A DNA stretch of 64,000 bases. It comes from Candidula unifasciata. Its lineage: Eukaryota > Mollusca > Gastropoda > Stylommatophora > Geomitridae. Location: positions 189,501 through 253,500 of the forward strand of contig CAJHNH020008454.1 in NCBI GenBank assembly GCA_905116865.2, written 5' to 3'. The position numbers and the translations under genes are program-made. The notes under the pieces are model-generated. The model ran no database searches and was not told the origin of the DNA. It saw only the letters and a program-made list of their open reading frames with translations. Shown here piece after piece: positions 12,263 to 23,300 of the stretch. Position 1 is the stretch's first letter. The number at the start of each line of letters is the position of its first letter.

Positions 12263-12571
12263 GCAGAGAGAATAATATACACCTCGTTCACTTCAACTTG
12301 CAAGCCATGATAAAAACATTGATGAGTAAAAAAGATGATGGAATAATTTACTGATTTAAATAGAATTAAAAGCCTCTGGCAACACAAGGCGAAACGAATG
12401 AAATAAAAACACAAAGCGGAGAAAACTCTAAACAGAAGTGAATTCGATGGGGAAAACGCTGGGCAAGCTGGATGCAGTAGCAACGGTTGGACGTCCTGAT
12501 GCTACTTGTTTGTTTGGGGTCTTCTGGCCTATTTGCTAACAAAGGACAGATGACGGTAAGATAGCAGCTGT

Positions 12572-13062
12572 AGAAGAAGAAGAAAGAAGAAGAAGAACAA
12601 GAAGAAGAAGAAGAAGAAGAAGAAGAAGAAGAAGAAGAAGAAGAAGAAGAAGAAGAAGAAGAAGAAGAAGAAGAAGAAGAAGAAGAAGAAGAAGAAGAAG
12701 AAGAAGAAGAAGAAGAAGAAGAATAAGAAGAAGAAGAAGGAAGACGAAGAAGAAGAAGAAGATGAAGAAGAAGAAGAAGAAGAAGAAGAAGAAGAAGAAG
12801 AAGAAGAAGAAGAAGAAGAAGAAGAAGAAGAAGAAGAAGAAGAAGAAGAAGAAGAAGAAGAAGAAGAAGAAGAAGAAGAAGAAGAAGAAAGAAGAAGAAG
12901 AAAGAAGAAGAAGAAGAAGAAGAAGAAGAAGAAGAAGAAGAAGAAGAAGAAGAAGAAGAAGAAGAAGAAGAAGAAGAAGAAGAAGAAGAAGAAGAAGAAG
13001 AAGAAGAAGAAGAAGAAGAAGAAGAAGAAGAAGAAGAAGAAGAAGAAGAAGAAGAAGAAGAA
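12572..13062. repeat. 491-bp (GAA)n array in the nuclear receptor intron
   Basis: About 160 triplets with few interruptions (ACAA near 12598, AATAAG near 12722, GAAGACG, GATGAAG, two AAAG phase shifts near 12888 and 12902). Purine-only on plus, so UUC in the gene's pre-mRNA. 0.4 kb upstream of exon 12140 and directly before the LTR element. Confidence 0.95.
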
Positions 13063-13126
13063 TCATATTTCTCGAACTGCAGAGTACAGAATATCACCTT
13101 ACAAATCACGAAACCATTTGATGACC

Positions 13127-13641
13127 TGTTGTAATCTTATAGTCCAAGAGTTAAAGTTTCTTCTAGTTTCTTCTAGTGGTCATAGCGCAGGTGAAAGGTT
13201 CACACAGCGGCCACCGGTCGGGTCTGTTACCTGGGATACCAGCTAATTGAATGCTGGGCGATTAACACAAAGGCTCCTGCAGAACACAAAGGATTCGGCA
13301 GTTGAGATATTTCCATTGTCCAAGTCGGACGTGTTTCCGCGGGGTTAGCGGAAACTGTGTTGGCTCTCTGTATGAGGATATTATAGAAACGTTTTCTCTT
13401 TGTGAGGTTTTGATTTACCGTTGTTTGCGGGAGACAGTTCAATGTCTATTTACTTATTTTAATGGCAGGAGCCCATTGAGAAAAGCTGCTGTAATTCTTT
13501 TATATTCTCAGAGTAGATAATAAAGAGTTATTATCGTACGTTTTTATTGAATAATCATCATCATCTTGTGACGTGTAACTTTAATGCCATTAAAGTTTAT
13601 GTGGCCTGTCACAAGCGTTATTGTTGGCTTGTAAAGGTAGC
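13127..13641 (+). repeat. Left LTR of the gypsy-like element
   Basis: 515 bp, begins TGTTGTAATC. Contains AATAAAGAG about 120 bp before the end, a possible poly(A) signal. Ends in TGGCTTGTAAAGGTAGC; the TGG could mark a primer-binding site, but this stretch is present after both repeats. Confidence 0.82.
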
Positions 13642-13920
13642 AAGCTGTCTGACACTGAAACACGCTATAGTGTCGGAGAGAGAGAAGCACTGGGAATTTA
13701 CTGGTCCATCGCAAAATTCTCCAGGTACTTGTTAGGGCGAAATTTTTTCGTTATTACAGACCACAAGTCACTTGCTGTTTTGAACACAGGGTCTGTAACA
13801 AATGCCCGTATTCTTCGTTGGACATTGTTTCTTCAGACTTTTAACTATACCATCATCTACCGGAGTGGTAAGGAGAACGTACTTGCTGACTATTTGTCCA
13901 GATTTCCTTGTACATCATGA
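13642..13920 (+). pseudogene. Gypsy-type RNase H fragment
   Basis: About 92 codons ending at TGA 13918-13920: KLSDTETRYSV.EREAL, ITDHKSLA, RILRWTLFLQ, YRSGKENVLADYLSR. These are the second half of the Ty3/gypsy RNase H, which follows RT in the pol polyprotein. There is no RT before it and no integrase after it. The frame runs back into the left repeat, which suggests a deletion junction near GTAGC. Confidence 0.85.
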
Positions 13921-14395
13921 GACAATCAGTTCCTTTTCACATTGGAATTTTTATACCTCACTACACTGCAATGGATGCTTATATATTGGTATCAACATAC
14001 TTTATCCAGATATGTATATTTCAAGGACATACCTATGAGAAGTGTTTAGTTAGTTAATTTCTCAAGTGTTTTGGACAGATGATTCCATTTATTGGGATTG
14101 ACAGTAATTATGATATGTGGATTTAGCTTATGAGTTATTAGTGAACCAGTTATGATATTATATTGTATTTCTTGTTGTTATTTCATGTCTTATAACTAAA
14201 AGTTATCATCATTTTATTTACATGCATTCTTATTATAACAAAAGTTATCATCATTTCGTTTACATGCATTCTCACTTAACTACATGTGGATTTCACTAGG
14301 TATATTCGAATATAAGTTGTCTAGATGACTACAACAGAGTTAAAATTATGCAACTGAAAACATAGATTTTCAGTTTGTGAGAGGGGGGGATAAGC
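13921..14395 (+). other. Internal non-coding remnant of the gypsy-like element
   Basis: AT-rich. Holds two copies of a 45-bp direct repeat (AAAAGTTATCATCATTT...ACATGCATTCT, about 14200-14275) and the polypurine tract. No coding motif seen. Confidence 0.6.
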
Positions 14396-14909
14396 TGTTG
14401 TAATCTTATAGTCCAAGAGTTAAAGTTTCTTCTAGTTTCTTCTAGTGGTCATAGCGCAGGTGAAAGGTTCACACAGCGGCCACCGGTCGGGTCTGTTACC
14501 TGGGATACCAGCTAATTGAATGCTGGGCGATTACACAAAGGCTCCTGCAGAACACAAAGGATTCGGCAGTTGAGATATTTCCATTGTCCAAGTCGGACGT
14601 GTTTCCGCGGGGTTAGCGGAAACTGTGTTGGCTCTCTGTATGAGGATATTATAGAAACGTTTTCTCTTTGTGAGGTTTTGATTTACCGTTGTTTGCGGGA
14701 GACAGTTCAATGTCTATTTACTTATTTTAATGGCAGGAGCCCATTGAGAAAAGCTGCTGTAATTCTTTTATATTCTCAGAGTAGATAATAAAGAGTTATT
14801 ATCGTACGTTTTTATTGAATAATCATCATCATCTTGTGACGTGTAACTTTAATGCCATTAAAGTTTATGTGGCCTGTCACAAGCGTTATTGTTGGCTTGT
14901 AAAGGTAGC
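14396..14909 (+). repeat. Right LTR of the gypsy-like element
   Basis: 514 bp, matching 13127-13641 with a single one-base gap. Preceded by the polypurine tract. Diverges from the left copy immediately after GTAGC. Confidence 0.82.
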
Positions 14910-15067
14910 GACTGTATTACATGATGCTGTGTCGGTGCCAAGTGTGCCAGTTATAGAATGCAGGACTTCACTGTAGCACATCCATCAGACCTCCTAATTT
15001 AAAAACCACGCCAACGCCAGCAGTAAAAGAACCAAGTGGCTCAATCTACATGGTATACCAAGACCTT

Positions 15068-15292
15068 GTCAGCTCTGTGGCTAAGTCGATGCGAACCCTT
15101 CGTAATGCCGGGATGACGGGTTCGATTCCAGCTGCTGGCCTTGCGCTGGTTTCGACAGTGGTATAAAGAAAGCCGACCGTCCAGTACCAATGGCAAACTA
15201 CTGGGCGTAAATGTGCCTAGAAAAACCACACAACAGCCAGGGGCTGTTAGGGTTGGTTCTACACTATCCTATAAAGGATAAGCAACTAACCT
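15068..15292 (+). repeat. tRNA-derived SINE family A with 14-bp TSD
   Basis: Complete copy. Flanks TATACCAAGACCTT (15054-15067) and TATACCAACACCTT (15293-15306) match 13 of 14: a LINE-type target duplication that fixes both ends. Confidence 0.85.
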
Positions 15293-15364
15293 TATACCAA
15301 CACCTTACTAACTGGAACATATCTACGAAAACGAAAAGCTGAGAAACTGAACATGGGCGGTAAC

Positions 15365-15535
15365 CAGTGGCTCTCAACCTTTCGAATGCCGCGACCCTTT
15401 AATACAGTTGCCCCATGTTGTGGAGACCCCCGAACAATTATTTTCCTTCATAACTTTAATAAATGTGTGTTTTCCAGTGGTCTTAGGCAACCCCTGTGAA
15501 ACTGTCGTTCGACCCTTTAAAAAAAAAAAGGGGGG
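15365..15535. mobile_element. SPIN-like hAT MITE, right end replaced by A/G runs
   Basis: Begins CAGTGGCTCTCAACC and proceeds through GTTGTGGAGACCCCC and CAGTGGTCTTAGGCAACC to GTTCGACCCTTT, then runs into A11 and a G tract, so the right terminus is lost. Confidence 0.75.
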
Positions 15536-15609
15536 GGGGGGGGGAGGGGGGGAGCTCTGCGGTAAACAGTAGTTTCTATTACGGACGTGCACATTTTTAG
15601 GGTTCTTGT

Positions 15610-15735
15610 ATGTCAACCCTATTCTGGAGTCTTGGAGAGTTTGTAGGGAATTTCCGGGAAATTCCAATAGTAAAGGGTTGTTAGGGTGTGAAATGAACAC
15701 CGACTTACCCTAATATTGGACGTTCCAGACAATTC
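15610..15735. repeat. MITE family F, partial
   Basis: TCTGGAGTCTTGGAGAGTTTGTAGG, AATTCCGGGAAATTCCAATAG and GGTGTGAAATGAACACCGA correspond to the family F interior. The short AAGGG occupies the place of the long G runs in other copies. Confidence 0.5.
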
Positions 15736-15739
15736 CCTA

Positions 15740-16595
15740 CTAAATCTCAGAGCCAGCGAGATGATGAGAAATACAGGAAAAGAAACATTTTTAATATGGC
15801 CATAGATTAGGTGGGTATTAGGTACTGTAATCAACGAAACAGTTTTGTTGCAGAACACCTACGGACGTACCCGAAGTATCATGAGGATTACCCAATTTCT
15901 AACTCATGACCCAGTCTTGTGACAATGAGGGGGACCACGAACTGAGCAGAAGGGATACTTTTCAAAATGGACAGGGTAGACATTTCGGGAAACCTAAATT
16001 CTGGTATAAACACTCGTAAACAAGTCATACAGGGTACAGTGGGGTTGCCATCCTAACGAAATTATTCAAAGAAAAAAAAATCGTGGGGAAAAAACATACA
16101 CAAAAAAATGTTAATTTGTCACTATTTAGCATTCCCATATTCTGACAAAATGTTTCGGTGAGTCTGGAGGATGTCATGTTATCAAAGAATTGTGTAACAT
16201 ATTTTAGTTACGCAGTTACTAAAATGTTCACACCTGTTGCTTTGAATTTTTTACAAGATAGAAAATATAACCAAGAAATCATTTAATAACAAACACAAGT
16301 AAAACAACAACAAGGATGTTTTTAAAGTATTGCAGGCAGCTTTCAGAATAATAAAAACAACCTGATTGATGCAACGAAGGAACAGATGACCTTACTTTCC
16401 TGTGGGGAAATAGGCTAGCCTGTCAATCCAAAGGTCTAGGGTGGATTTTCTTATAATTTATTTTAGCTCCCACGTCCACCCAGCCTTAAATTCTCCTTCT
16501 TCATCCTCAGTCTTTCTAACCACTCAATGGAGCTCAGGTCCTCCGCCAACTCACGCCAAATCGTTCTATCCTTAGTTATCGAATGCAGGTATCCT
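15740..16595. other. Unrecognised intronic stretch
   Basis: AT-rich, no coding or repeat signature recognised apart from A runs. Confidence 0.45.
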
Positions 16596-16839
16596 TATCT
16601 TGTTAACTTCACTCTCGAGATCCCTTCTCCGTGTGTTTTTGGGTTTTTCCTGTATTCAGCCTAAAATTAGTTCCCATATCATGGAAAGTAAAGGCAGCCG
16701 GTGTGATGTTGATCACAGCCCCTATCGAGTGCCGAGGGGGTCTTTAAACCATTATTGTAGCATCCACACACACACAAAACTACTAAATACTGCCTTTATT
16801 CCACTTTTGAGGTGTCGGCGAGGGGTGGGGGGGGGGGGG

Positions 16840-17000
16840 GGGGGGGTTTTTGAGCCTGCGGATTTACAGCCGCATGTCTAGTGCTGTTGTTACGACTGTG
16901 CAGGTGAGGATTTTATTGTGCGTGCCCCTGACAGAAAAAAATCTTCAGTCTTACCGAGGATTCGAACCCGGATCTCCCAGCGTTCTAACCGCTAAGCCAG
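16840..17000 (-). repeat. tRNA-derived SINE family G
   Basis: On minus: GCGGCTGGCTTAGCGGTTAG (box A-like), CCGGGTTCGAATCC (box B). Body TGTCTAGTGCTGTTG. Flanked on the 3' side by a G run (about 16827-16846). Confidence 0.72.
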
Positions 17001-17104
17001 CCGCAAGTGTAGCATCATTCGTCCGATTTACTAATGGCACCAGCAGAGGGCCTTACTTTCTGTTACGTCGCTTGAACTGCAGAGTTTCGTGTCTTGTGCG
17101 ACTT

Positions 17105-17225
17105 AACTGGTCTGCCTGTCCGTGTGTCTTGTCTGTCATGGTCTGTGTCTTGTCTGTCCTGGTCTGTGTGTCTGTGCTGATCTGTCTGTCCTCGTCTGTG
17201 TCTTATCTGTCTGTCTGTCTGTCAA
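17105..17225. repeat. TGTC-rich simple repeat
   Basis: Irregular TGTCTGTCCTGGTCTGTG units, ending in (TGTC)5. Confidence 0.8.
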
Positions 17226-17244
17226 TATACTTTATGTATCTGAT

Positions 17245-17330
17245 TTGACACATAAGGCATCCACGAGAGATCCATATTACTGCCGGTCTGCTGTTTCTCT
17301 GCCCATGGTACCCCATGTCAATTTACAAAC
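17245..17330. repeat. Dispersed repeat Q
   Basis: TGACACATAAGGCATCCACG, ATTACTGCCGGTCTGCTG, TCTGCCC match 40828-40900 (TGACACATAAGGCATCTAC, CTGCTGCTGGTCTGTTGC). Unknown class. Confidence 0.5.
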
Positions 17331-17533
17331 CCTAATTGCCCTTACTGTTGTCCTCCTGGTTTACTTAGGCTGTCCATGTCTCATTAGAAAAACCTGTCTT
17401 TGCCAAAGTGTCAACTGACTTTCTGCAAACATAGCCAAGCAATATGCACCTTCTTTCTTTAAAAAAGTTTCATAAGGATACACTTTTTTCCCCTCGGTTC
17501 TTTATGATTTATATCTTGTTTGGTCAAAGTAGG

Positions 17534-17714
17534 AGGATGACGAAGAAGAAGAAGAAGAAGAAGAAGAAGAAGAAGAAGAAGAAGAAGAAGAAGAAGAAGA
17601 AGAAGAAGAAGAAGAAGAAGAAGAAAAGAAGATGATGATGATGATGATGAAAAAGAAGAAGAAGAAGAAGAAGAAGAAGAAGAAGAAGATGATGATGATG
17701 ATGATGATGATGAC
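17534..17714. repeat. (GAA)n/(GAT)n compound microsatellite
   Basis: GAA tract with a GAT block at about 17630-17649 and a terminal (GAT)n 17689-17713. Confidence 0.93.
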
Positions 17715-18124
17715 AACCATGATGAAACAGAAGTAGAGGAGCAGGAGAAGAAATTACTCTCATCATCTTTTCTTCCAAGCGCTTTTTTTTTCGACAGACA
17801 TCTGATCTATCATAAAGTCTCTCACATTCGTGGCTGTTCTTTCGCAATAAGACTGACAAACACGTAAACAAGTCGTTTGTAACGACAGTTTACCCTTTTT
17901 TCCAGTACACTCCCGAATTCGACCGTTCCCCTCTCAAACAGTCACCTCACACCTGTCTCGTAAAGACTAGACTACAGCACATCTGTAAAAACGTCTTCTG
18001 TTTACAATTACGAGTCCATTCCAGCAGGATTGTAAAACAGGCCCGAATTTGATCATTTTCCTCCTACACAGTCACTTCACCTCAGTTTCGTAAATCTGGC
18101 GAAAGCTACAGCAAATCTGTAAAA

Positions 18125-18435
18125 ACTCCGCTGTTTATTTCTTCTTTCACGCTTACCAGCTCAACTGCAGAGGAAAATTCTGGTTATTCGTCCACCTTTT
18201 GGCTTTTAGTCATGTTCCAGAACCTGAGTGCTGCGTGCACAGCCGTTTTACACATCCGACCTATTTGTATGCAGGCTGTTGATTCCGTACTTCTCAGGCA
18301 GATTCACTCCGACTTCGAAGAAAGACCCGGATCAGTCGACTTTCACAACACTGGGGAGGCAGTGGGTCTATTCTTTCTACTGCCCCCCACCCCACAAGGG
18401 ACCCTGAAACCCACAGGAGGTCTGCTATTTACAAT
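18125..18435 (-). repeat. Retroposon family D
   Basis: ATGTTCCAGAACCTGAGTGC, GTATGCAGGCTGTTGATTCC, CTTCTCAGGCAGATTCACTCCG, GACCCTGAAACCCACA. Confidence 0.75.
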
Positions 18436-18469
18436 GACTGTATCCTTACCAGCATGACTTTCTTAACGT

Positions 18470-18714
18470 TAGTTGCGTATATCCTTTGCCCGACACTTTG
18501 CAAGCCAACCCCACAATTTCTTGGCTGTCAATGGTTTCATTATACTGGGAAATATTTGTATCCAGTAGTCTAGCAGTGCTTTATGGACCATTAGAGCTAC
18601 ACTCCATTGTCGAAATCAATCCAAGGCCGCCTGTTGTCTAATCGTCTGCAGACGAATCCAATAAATATATCGGAATTACAACCCAATTTCGCAACCCCTA
18701 AGTCACAGAGGCCA
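18470..18714 (-). repeat. SINE family A, degenerate
   Basis: TTAGTTGCGTATATCCTTTG at the 3' end, CAGTAGTCTAGCAGTGCTTT, ATTGTCGAAATCAATCCAAGGC, CTAAGTCACAGAGGCC at the head. Old copy. Confidence 0.6.
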
Positions 18715-18785
18715 AACAAACAAAAAAGTCAAGAAAAAGAAAACAGTAATTCCCATTATGGGCGTGCACATGTGCTTCTTTTTTT

Positions 18786-18890
18786 TTTTTTACTTCGTTC
18801 CCCATCTCAGGGCCCTGAGATTTCGTAGGGAATTCCTGGAAAAGTCCAACAGTCTAGGGGTGTTAAGGTATGAAATGAACACTGAGTAAA
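18786..18890. repeat. MITE family F, partial
   Basis: TTACTTCGTTCCCCATCTCAG, GGCCCTGAGATTTCGTAGGG, AAAGTCCAACAGTCTAGGGG and ATGAAATGAACACTGAGT match the left half of family F. Right end missing. Confidence 0.6.
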
Positions 18891-18974
18891 AAAAAAATTT
18901 TTTTTTTGTTGCTAGTCCTTCACATGACGTTTTAGAACCAATACCAGCACTAGTTGCCTGTTGGTTGATGACTT

Positions 18975-19142
18975 CGTTAGGCAATTTTACGTTCAGTAGT
19001 TCTGAAAGGGGTCAGATCTCGATATCACTGCTGAAAGCAACACAAGGCGGTCTACTGTCAAATCGCCTGCAGCTAGGATCTAACCCAGTACCATAGAACT
19101 ATAAAGAGCGGTCGCAATCCCTAAGCCACAGACGTCGACATG
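18975..19142 (-). repeat. SINE family A, 3'-truncated
   Basis: GGCAATTTTACGTTCAGTAG, GATATCACTGCTGAAAGCAACACAAGGC, AGCCACAGACGTCGACA match the antisense of family A. Confidence 0.65.
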
Positions 19143-19144
19143 AA

Positions 19145-19490
<346 letters not shown>

Positions 19491-19799
19491 TCGCTATACC
19501 TCAGCGCTCCCCTTTCTCATTCTCCTCCTACACAGTCACTCACGCCAGGTCGAGTCGACCTGCTATATTTCACGAAGTTAGCGGGACGTTGCTGTAACTG
19601 TTTGCCTACGGCCTAGTTCAAAGTACACAGAAAAACGCAAAAATAGACGTGACGCCCGCCATTTTCCTCCCCAGGATCATATGGTAGTCTGTTCTCTGTG
19701 GATTTATTTCTACTGTAAGTAACGGACCACTGTCACGCCACTAGTGTATACGGCATATGGTGCTAAACCCATAGTTTGTTTCTTATCTTATATTTTACC

Positions 19800-19870
19800 C
19801 GATCTCTGGGGCTTCCAGATTTCGTGGGGACATCCCGGAAAAGTCCGATAGTATAGGGGTGTTATCAATT
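19800..19870. repeat. MITE family F, small fragment
   Basis: GATCTCTGGGGCTTCCAGATTTCGTGGGGACATCCCGGAAAAGTCC and the following AGGGGTGTTA align to the left inner part of family F. Confidence 0.5.
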
Positions 19871-19919
19871 TAAACATCAGCCTGCAATAATTGGTCAACC
19901 TTGTGGCTGCCCTCGTAAG

Positions 19920-20205
19920 GTGAGGTTAGCCGCCGTGGTGTAGCGGCTAGCAGCTCGCCTGCGGATCGGAAGGTCGTGGGTTCGGGTCCTGTCGGTGGAA
20001 TTTTTTTTTTCTTTTCAAAAATGACATTGGCTCTCAGGTCGACCCAGCCATGAGTGGGTACTAGGCATAGTCATGGGAAGTGATGACGATTGGCGTGCTA
20101 CTGAGCCCATCACATACCAAGTGCCGATCGTCCATAAAATATAGGTCTAGCCCTAAATTAGGTCTTATGGCGTGGAAAATGGGCCTTTGCTTATTTCACA
20201 TCGGT
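19920..20205 (+). repeat. SINE family B
   Basis: Head TTAGCCGCCGTGGTGTAGCGG, box B GGGTTCGGGTCC, body AGGTCGACCCAGCCATGAGTGG, end TAAAATATAGGTCTAGCCCTA. Confidence 0.8.
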
Positions 20206-20294
20206 AGGGTGAGAATAAACGATTTCGTGGCATACGACAAACTGGCCGGATGTTCCCTGCCCCTGATGTAGGAAAAGAGCAATCATAGGCTTCC

Positions 20295-20710
20295 ATCATC
20301 ATCAATTTCCTTTTCTACCGTTAAGCGTTGTGGGGAGGAACAGTTTGCGACCAACTGCTTGCTGGGCAGCAATGGCTTTGTCTCTCCGCGTCAACGTAGA
20401 AGCTATTTAATGTCATCATTCCATGTCCTCCTAGGGCGGCCTCTTGCTTTCACTTCAGATCTTTTCACGTGTAGCGCCTGCGTTGGTAGTTGTTCTGGTT
20501 GCATTCTTACCGAATGACCAAACCAATTGATCTTCTGTTTATCAATGAATTTACTCCATGGTATAGGCTTCCCATATATTGCACGAACACCATTTGTATA
20601 ATATGCTCTACGTGACTACCACTGCTTTTAAAACACATTTCGATGTGTGTCCTCCAGTGCTAAAGAACACGTATAAGCACAGCTGGCGCAATGCGTGTAA
20701 TGACGTGGAT
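20295..20710 (-). mobile_element. LINE RT C-terminal fragment
   Basis: On minus: KQKINWFGHSVRMQPEQ, ARGRPRRTWNDDIKKLL, tail GAAATTGATGATGATG. Placed directly after SINE B. Confidence 0.65.
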
Positions 20711-20807
20711 TATTCGTTTGTCTAGAAACTTATGGGGAAACCCTGCAGGAGAAAGAAGAGAGGGATGATCAATTTCATCGCTGCAAGAAGATTATACCTT
20801 CAGGTAG

Positions 20808-21255
20808 GGTACTTTTCTTTTTAGTTGCCAAATCTCGGGGACTCCGAGATTTCGTGGGGAGTTCTAGAGAAAGTCCAATATTGGGGGTGGGGGGGGGGGT
20901 TAGGGTTAGTGTTATGTGGTGTTCATTTCACATCCCAAAACCTCTATATTGTTGGACTATCCCTGGAACTGCCCATGAAATGTCAGTTCCCTTTACCACG
21001 CCTTTCAGGAGTATAGGGCATACAGGGCTAGACTGTTATTTAACAGACCAACGGCACAAGATAGGTGATGTGGTCAGCATCACGCCGGCCGCCTTTACTT
21101 CGCGGAACTGCACCCGGTACCCACTCAAGGCTTGGTCGACCTAGGAGCCAAGGTCATTTTTGAGGGGGTAAAAGTCCAAGTTCCACTAGGAAGCGAGCCC
21201 ACGATTGTCCACAACTCACTCCCATAGACAGGGTTAATTAAAAAAGAAAAGTACC
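20808..21255. mobile_element. MITE family F interrupted by a SINE B copy
   Basis: Left end GGTACTTTTCTTTTTAGTT; right end AAAAAGAAAAGTACC; CAGGTAG flanks both sides directly (20801-20807, 21256-21262). Interior includes CTCGGGGACTCCGAGATTTC and a G run. A SINE B (20992-21209, minus) occupies the right half. Confidence 0.75.
20992..21209 (-). repeat. SINE family B nested in MITE F
   Basis: TTTACCACGCCTTTCAGG, GATGTGGTCAGCATCACGCC, GGCTTGGTCGACCTAGGAGCC, GCGAGCCCACGATTGTCC. Head truncated. Confidence 0.78.
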
Positions 21256-21884
21256 CAGGTAGATAGAGACTGTCCTTATTCAAATCTCAGAAAGCATATA
21301 GTGTTTCTGTTTTTATTTAAACTTTTAGAAAATAGAGTCTGTTCTATAATCTCTGCATTGTTTCTTCTCCACCGTCAGTGGCGAATCTATGCCCGTAAAT
21401 TGATTTTTCTCAAGCTACATAAACAACCCCGGACTACCCAATAATTGATATGTACAAGAACAACAAGACGCCACCGGTAAACCCACTTACTTCATCAACA
21501 AGTTCTCTTTTCTTTCATCCAATAAAAAAAAAACTGTCATTATGTCGTTCTTGTCACTTTCACAGGCTAAGTATGCCCGACCTGAGCTTCACCCTTTCTG
21601 GCGATTTCCCCACTCTCACGTGGGAAGCTATTTTTACCAAATCAGACCCAACATCCGTCCTGTTGACTGACATGGCCCTCTAAAGGTCACTAGGCAGAGT
21701 TTTTAAGAAAACACGAACATGTCAGTACTTTTTTTCTATTAGGTAACATTATTTTCTACTTTTCTATCTAAAACACAGTTACTGTCATCATTACTCCAAT
21801 CATTCCCACATAATGGGTAGAGGCCAGACAATAAGTAATGCGTTCCAAGAATCCTCTGATATCCTTTTCAAACATTGTAAAATA

Positions 21885-22130
21885 AAGTAAAGATACCTTT
21901 TTACGCCTTAAGCGCATCGGGCATATGGGAAGAGCACCCATATTGTTTACAGACTAATCGGCACTAGGTAGGTAATGTGGTCAGTTTAACGCCGGTTGTC
22001 TTTACTTTCCCTGGACATACATCATTGTACCCATTTAAGGCTGGGTCGACCTGCGACGCCCCATACCGCGATTTTAAAAAATCCACGTTGGAATTACGAA
22101 TCGAACTTGCTAATCCTAAGCCACGGACGC
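21885..22130 (-). repeat. SINE family B
   Basis: AAAGTAAAGATACCTTTTTACGCC at the tail, GTAATGTGGTCAGTTTAACGCC, GGCTGGGTCGACCTGCGACGCC, TAAGCCACGGACGCC at the head. Confidence 0.72.
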
Positions 22131-22139
22131 CGCGTTACA

Positions 22140-23009
22140 AACATTGACGCCATTTAAATCAGAATAGTGGAATAGTACTACAGGCGAAATAGAATGCTTC
22201 TGATAGATATTTTACTATAAAAAAACCGAATTAGTAATGATGATATTAGAAATACTCCAGGGCGACCCAGGGAAGACAACTTTCGACAGTCCCTGGCTGA
22301 CACTGGAATGGAACATAGCCAGAAAGAAAACTGCAGATAGGGAAGGTAACTCTGATGATCTGTCTGGCCAAGGCTTTCTGCACGACCAGCTCCATGAGTA
22401 AGCCGTGGCTTTCTGCCATGAGATGGTCTTGGTCTTGCAAACCTCTACAACCCAAGGTAGAAGAGGGGCAAATAAGTAAGTAAGGCGTAGAAAAATCGGT
22501 GTAAAGTAGGACATTTAAATATCGGTGACAACCCCTATGTCGAAGGCGTAGTAGTCAAGTGTTTCCCTTCAGCCCGAAAGTCTTAATTCTAACACGCATT
22601 AATTGAAATTGACACAGGCGACGTACTCGATCCAGTCTGAAATGAGTACCACGCAATGTCATCAGAAGTAATGGCGGTCAGTGTGATGCGGAATATACGT
22701 TTCACCCATTGAGCCCCGCTTGGTTTGTAACCATATATGTATGGTACTGTACGCCCCTTGCGATGAAGGTCTTTTACGTTTACCTTGTATGAAACTTACT
22801 ATAGCAGAGACAATTCAACACGTTATGCCACTATGAAAACACAAATGTGACTGACTGCCTTTCCTGCCCACCAGTGACTTGTACCGAAATTGGCACTTTT
22901 CCGTCTCGTTCCATCGTATTACATGGAACCACAGTCCACAGCGAGAGCACTGTAAGGCCAGTGATGAAGTTACTCCTTCCTCTCCACTGCACAAAGCTTG
23001 GGATATGTT
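22140..23009. other. Unrecognised intronic stretch
   Basis: Holds a small SINE B fragment (22640-22725). The open frame at 22215-22514 (minus) shows no recognised motif. Confidence 0.4.
22640..22725 (+). repeat. SINE family B, fragment
   Basis: ATGAGTACCACGCAATGTCATC, AGTAATGGCGGTCAGTGTGATG, TTTCACCCATTGAGC align with the family B body. Confidence 0.45.
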
Positions 23010-23205
23010 GTAAAGACCAAATGTTGCCTATGCAGCCTGATCCCTCTCTAGGCTGCCTTGTTTACTCCAAAGGTAATGTAACACCGATAGGTTTAAAACA
23101 AAGCCTGCTGCGGAATACGCCAGATCATTAAGCGTGTTGGAGCGTTCCTCCTGAATTAGCTGCCAATCAAGATTAAGAGCCTGGTCTGCCCTAGCATACA
23201 TTAAG
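23010..23205 (+). repeat. Dispersed repeat R
   Basis: TTTAAAACAAAGCCTGCTGCGG, TTAAGAGCCTGGTCTGCCC match the right halves of the other copies. Ends about 100 bp before the RTE-like LINE. Confidence 0.5.
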
Positions 23206-23300
23206 TTGCCAGATAGCGTGTCCTCGTCCAAGAATGTATTCTCTCCACTACGTTCTTCAACAAGTAGGACACTAGATTTTATAAATGTAGTAACAAAACA

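Larger units (their letters stand above)
13127..14909 (+). mobile_element. Ty3/gypsy-like LTR retrotransposon with large internal deletion
   Basis: Two direct repeats, 13127-13641 (515 bp) and 14396-14909 (514 bp), look identical except for one base (gattaacac versus gattacac). Between them are 754 bp that begin with part of a gypsy RNase H and end with a purine tract (GAGAGGGGGGGATAAG, 14379-14394), a polypurine tract directly 5' of the right repeat. gag, protease, RT and integrase are missing. The repeats begin TGTTG but end GTAGC instead of CA, and no clean target duplication is visible, so outer limits are approximate. LTR near-identity points to a recent insertion. Confidence 0.82.

Noticed and set aside
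12366..13121. Poly-Ser, Leu/Phe and Lys/Arg open frames
   Set aside because: Read through of the (GAA)n array in every frame.
14516..14788. 90-codon frame duplicated at 13302-13520 as a small gene family
   Set aside because: Both lie inside the two LTRs; the duplication is the LTR pair.
15364..15365. 8-bp duplication GCGGTAAC/GCGGTAAA around the SPIN-like copy at 15365
   Set aside because: The right terminus is lost in A/G runs, so the similarity of flanks 200 bp apart cannot be assigned to a target duplication.
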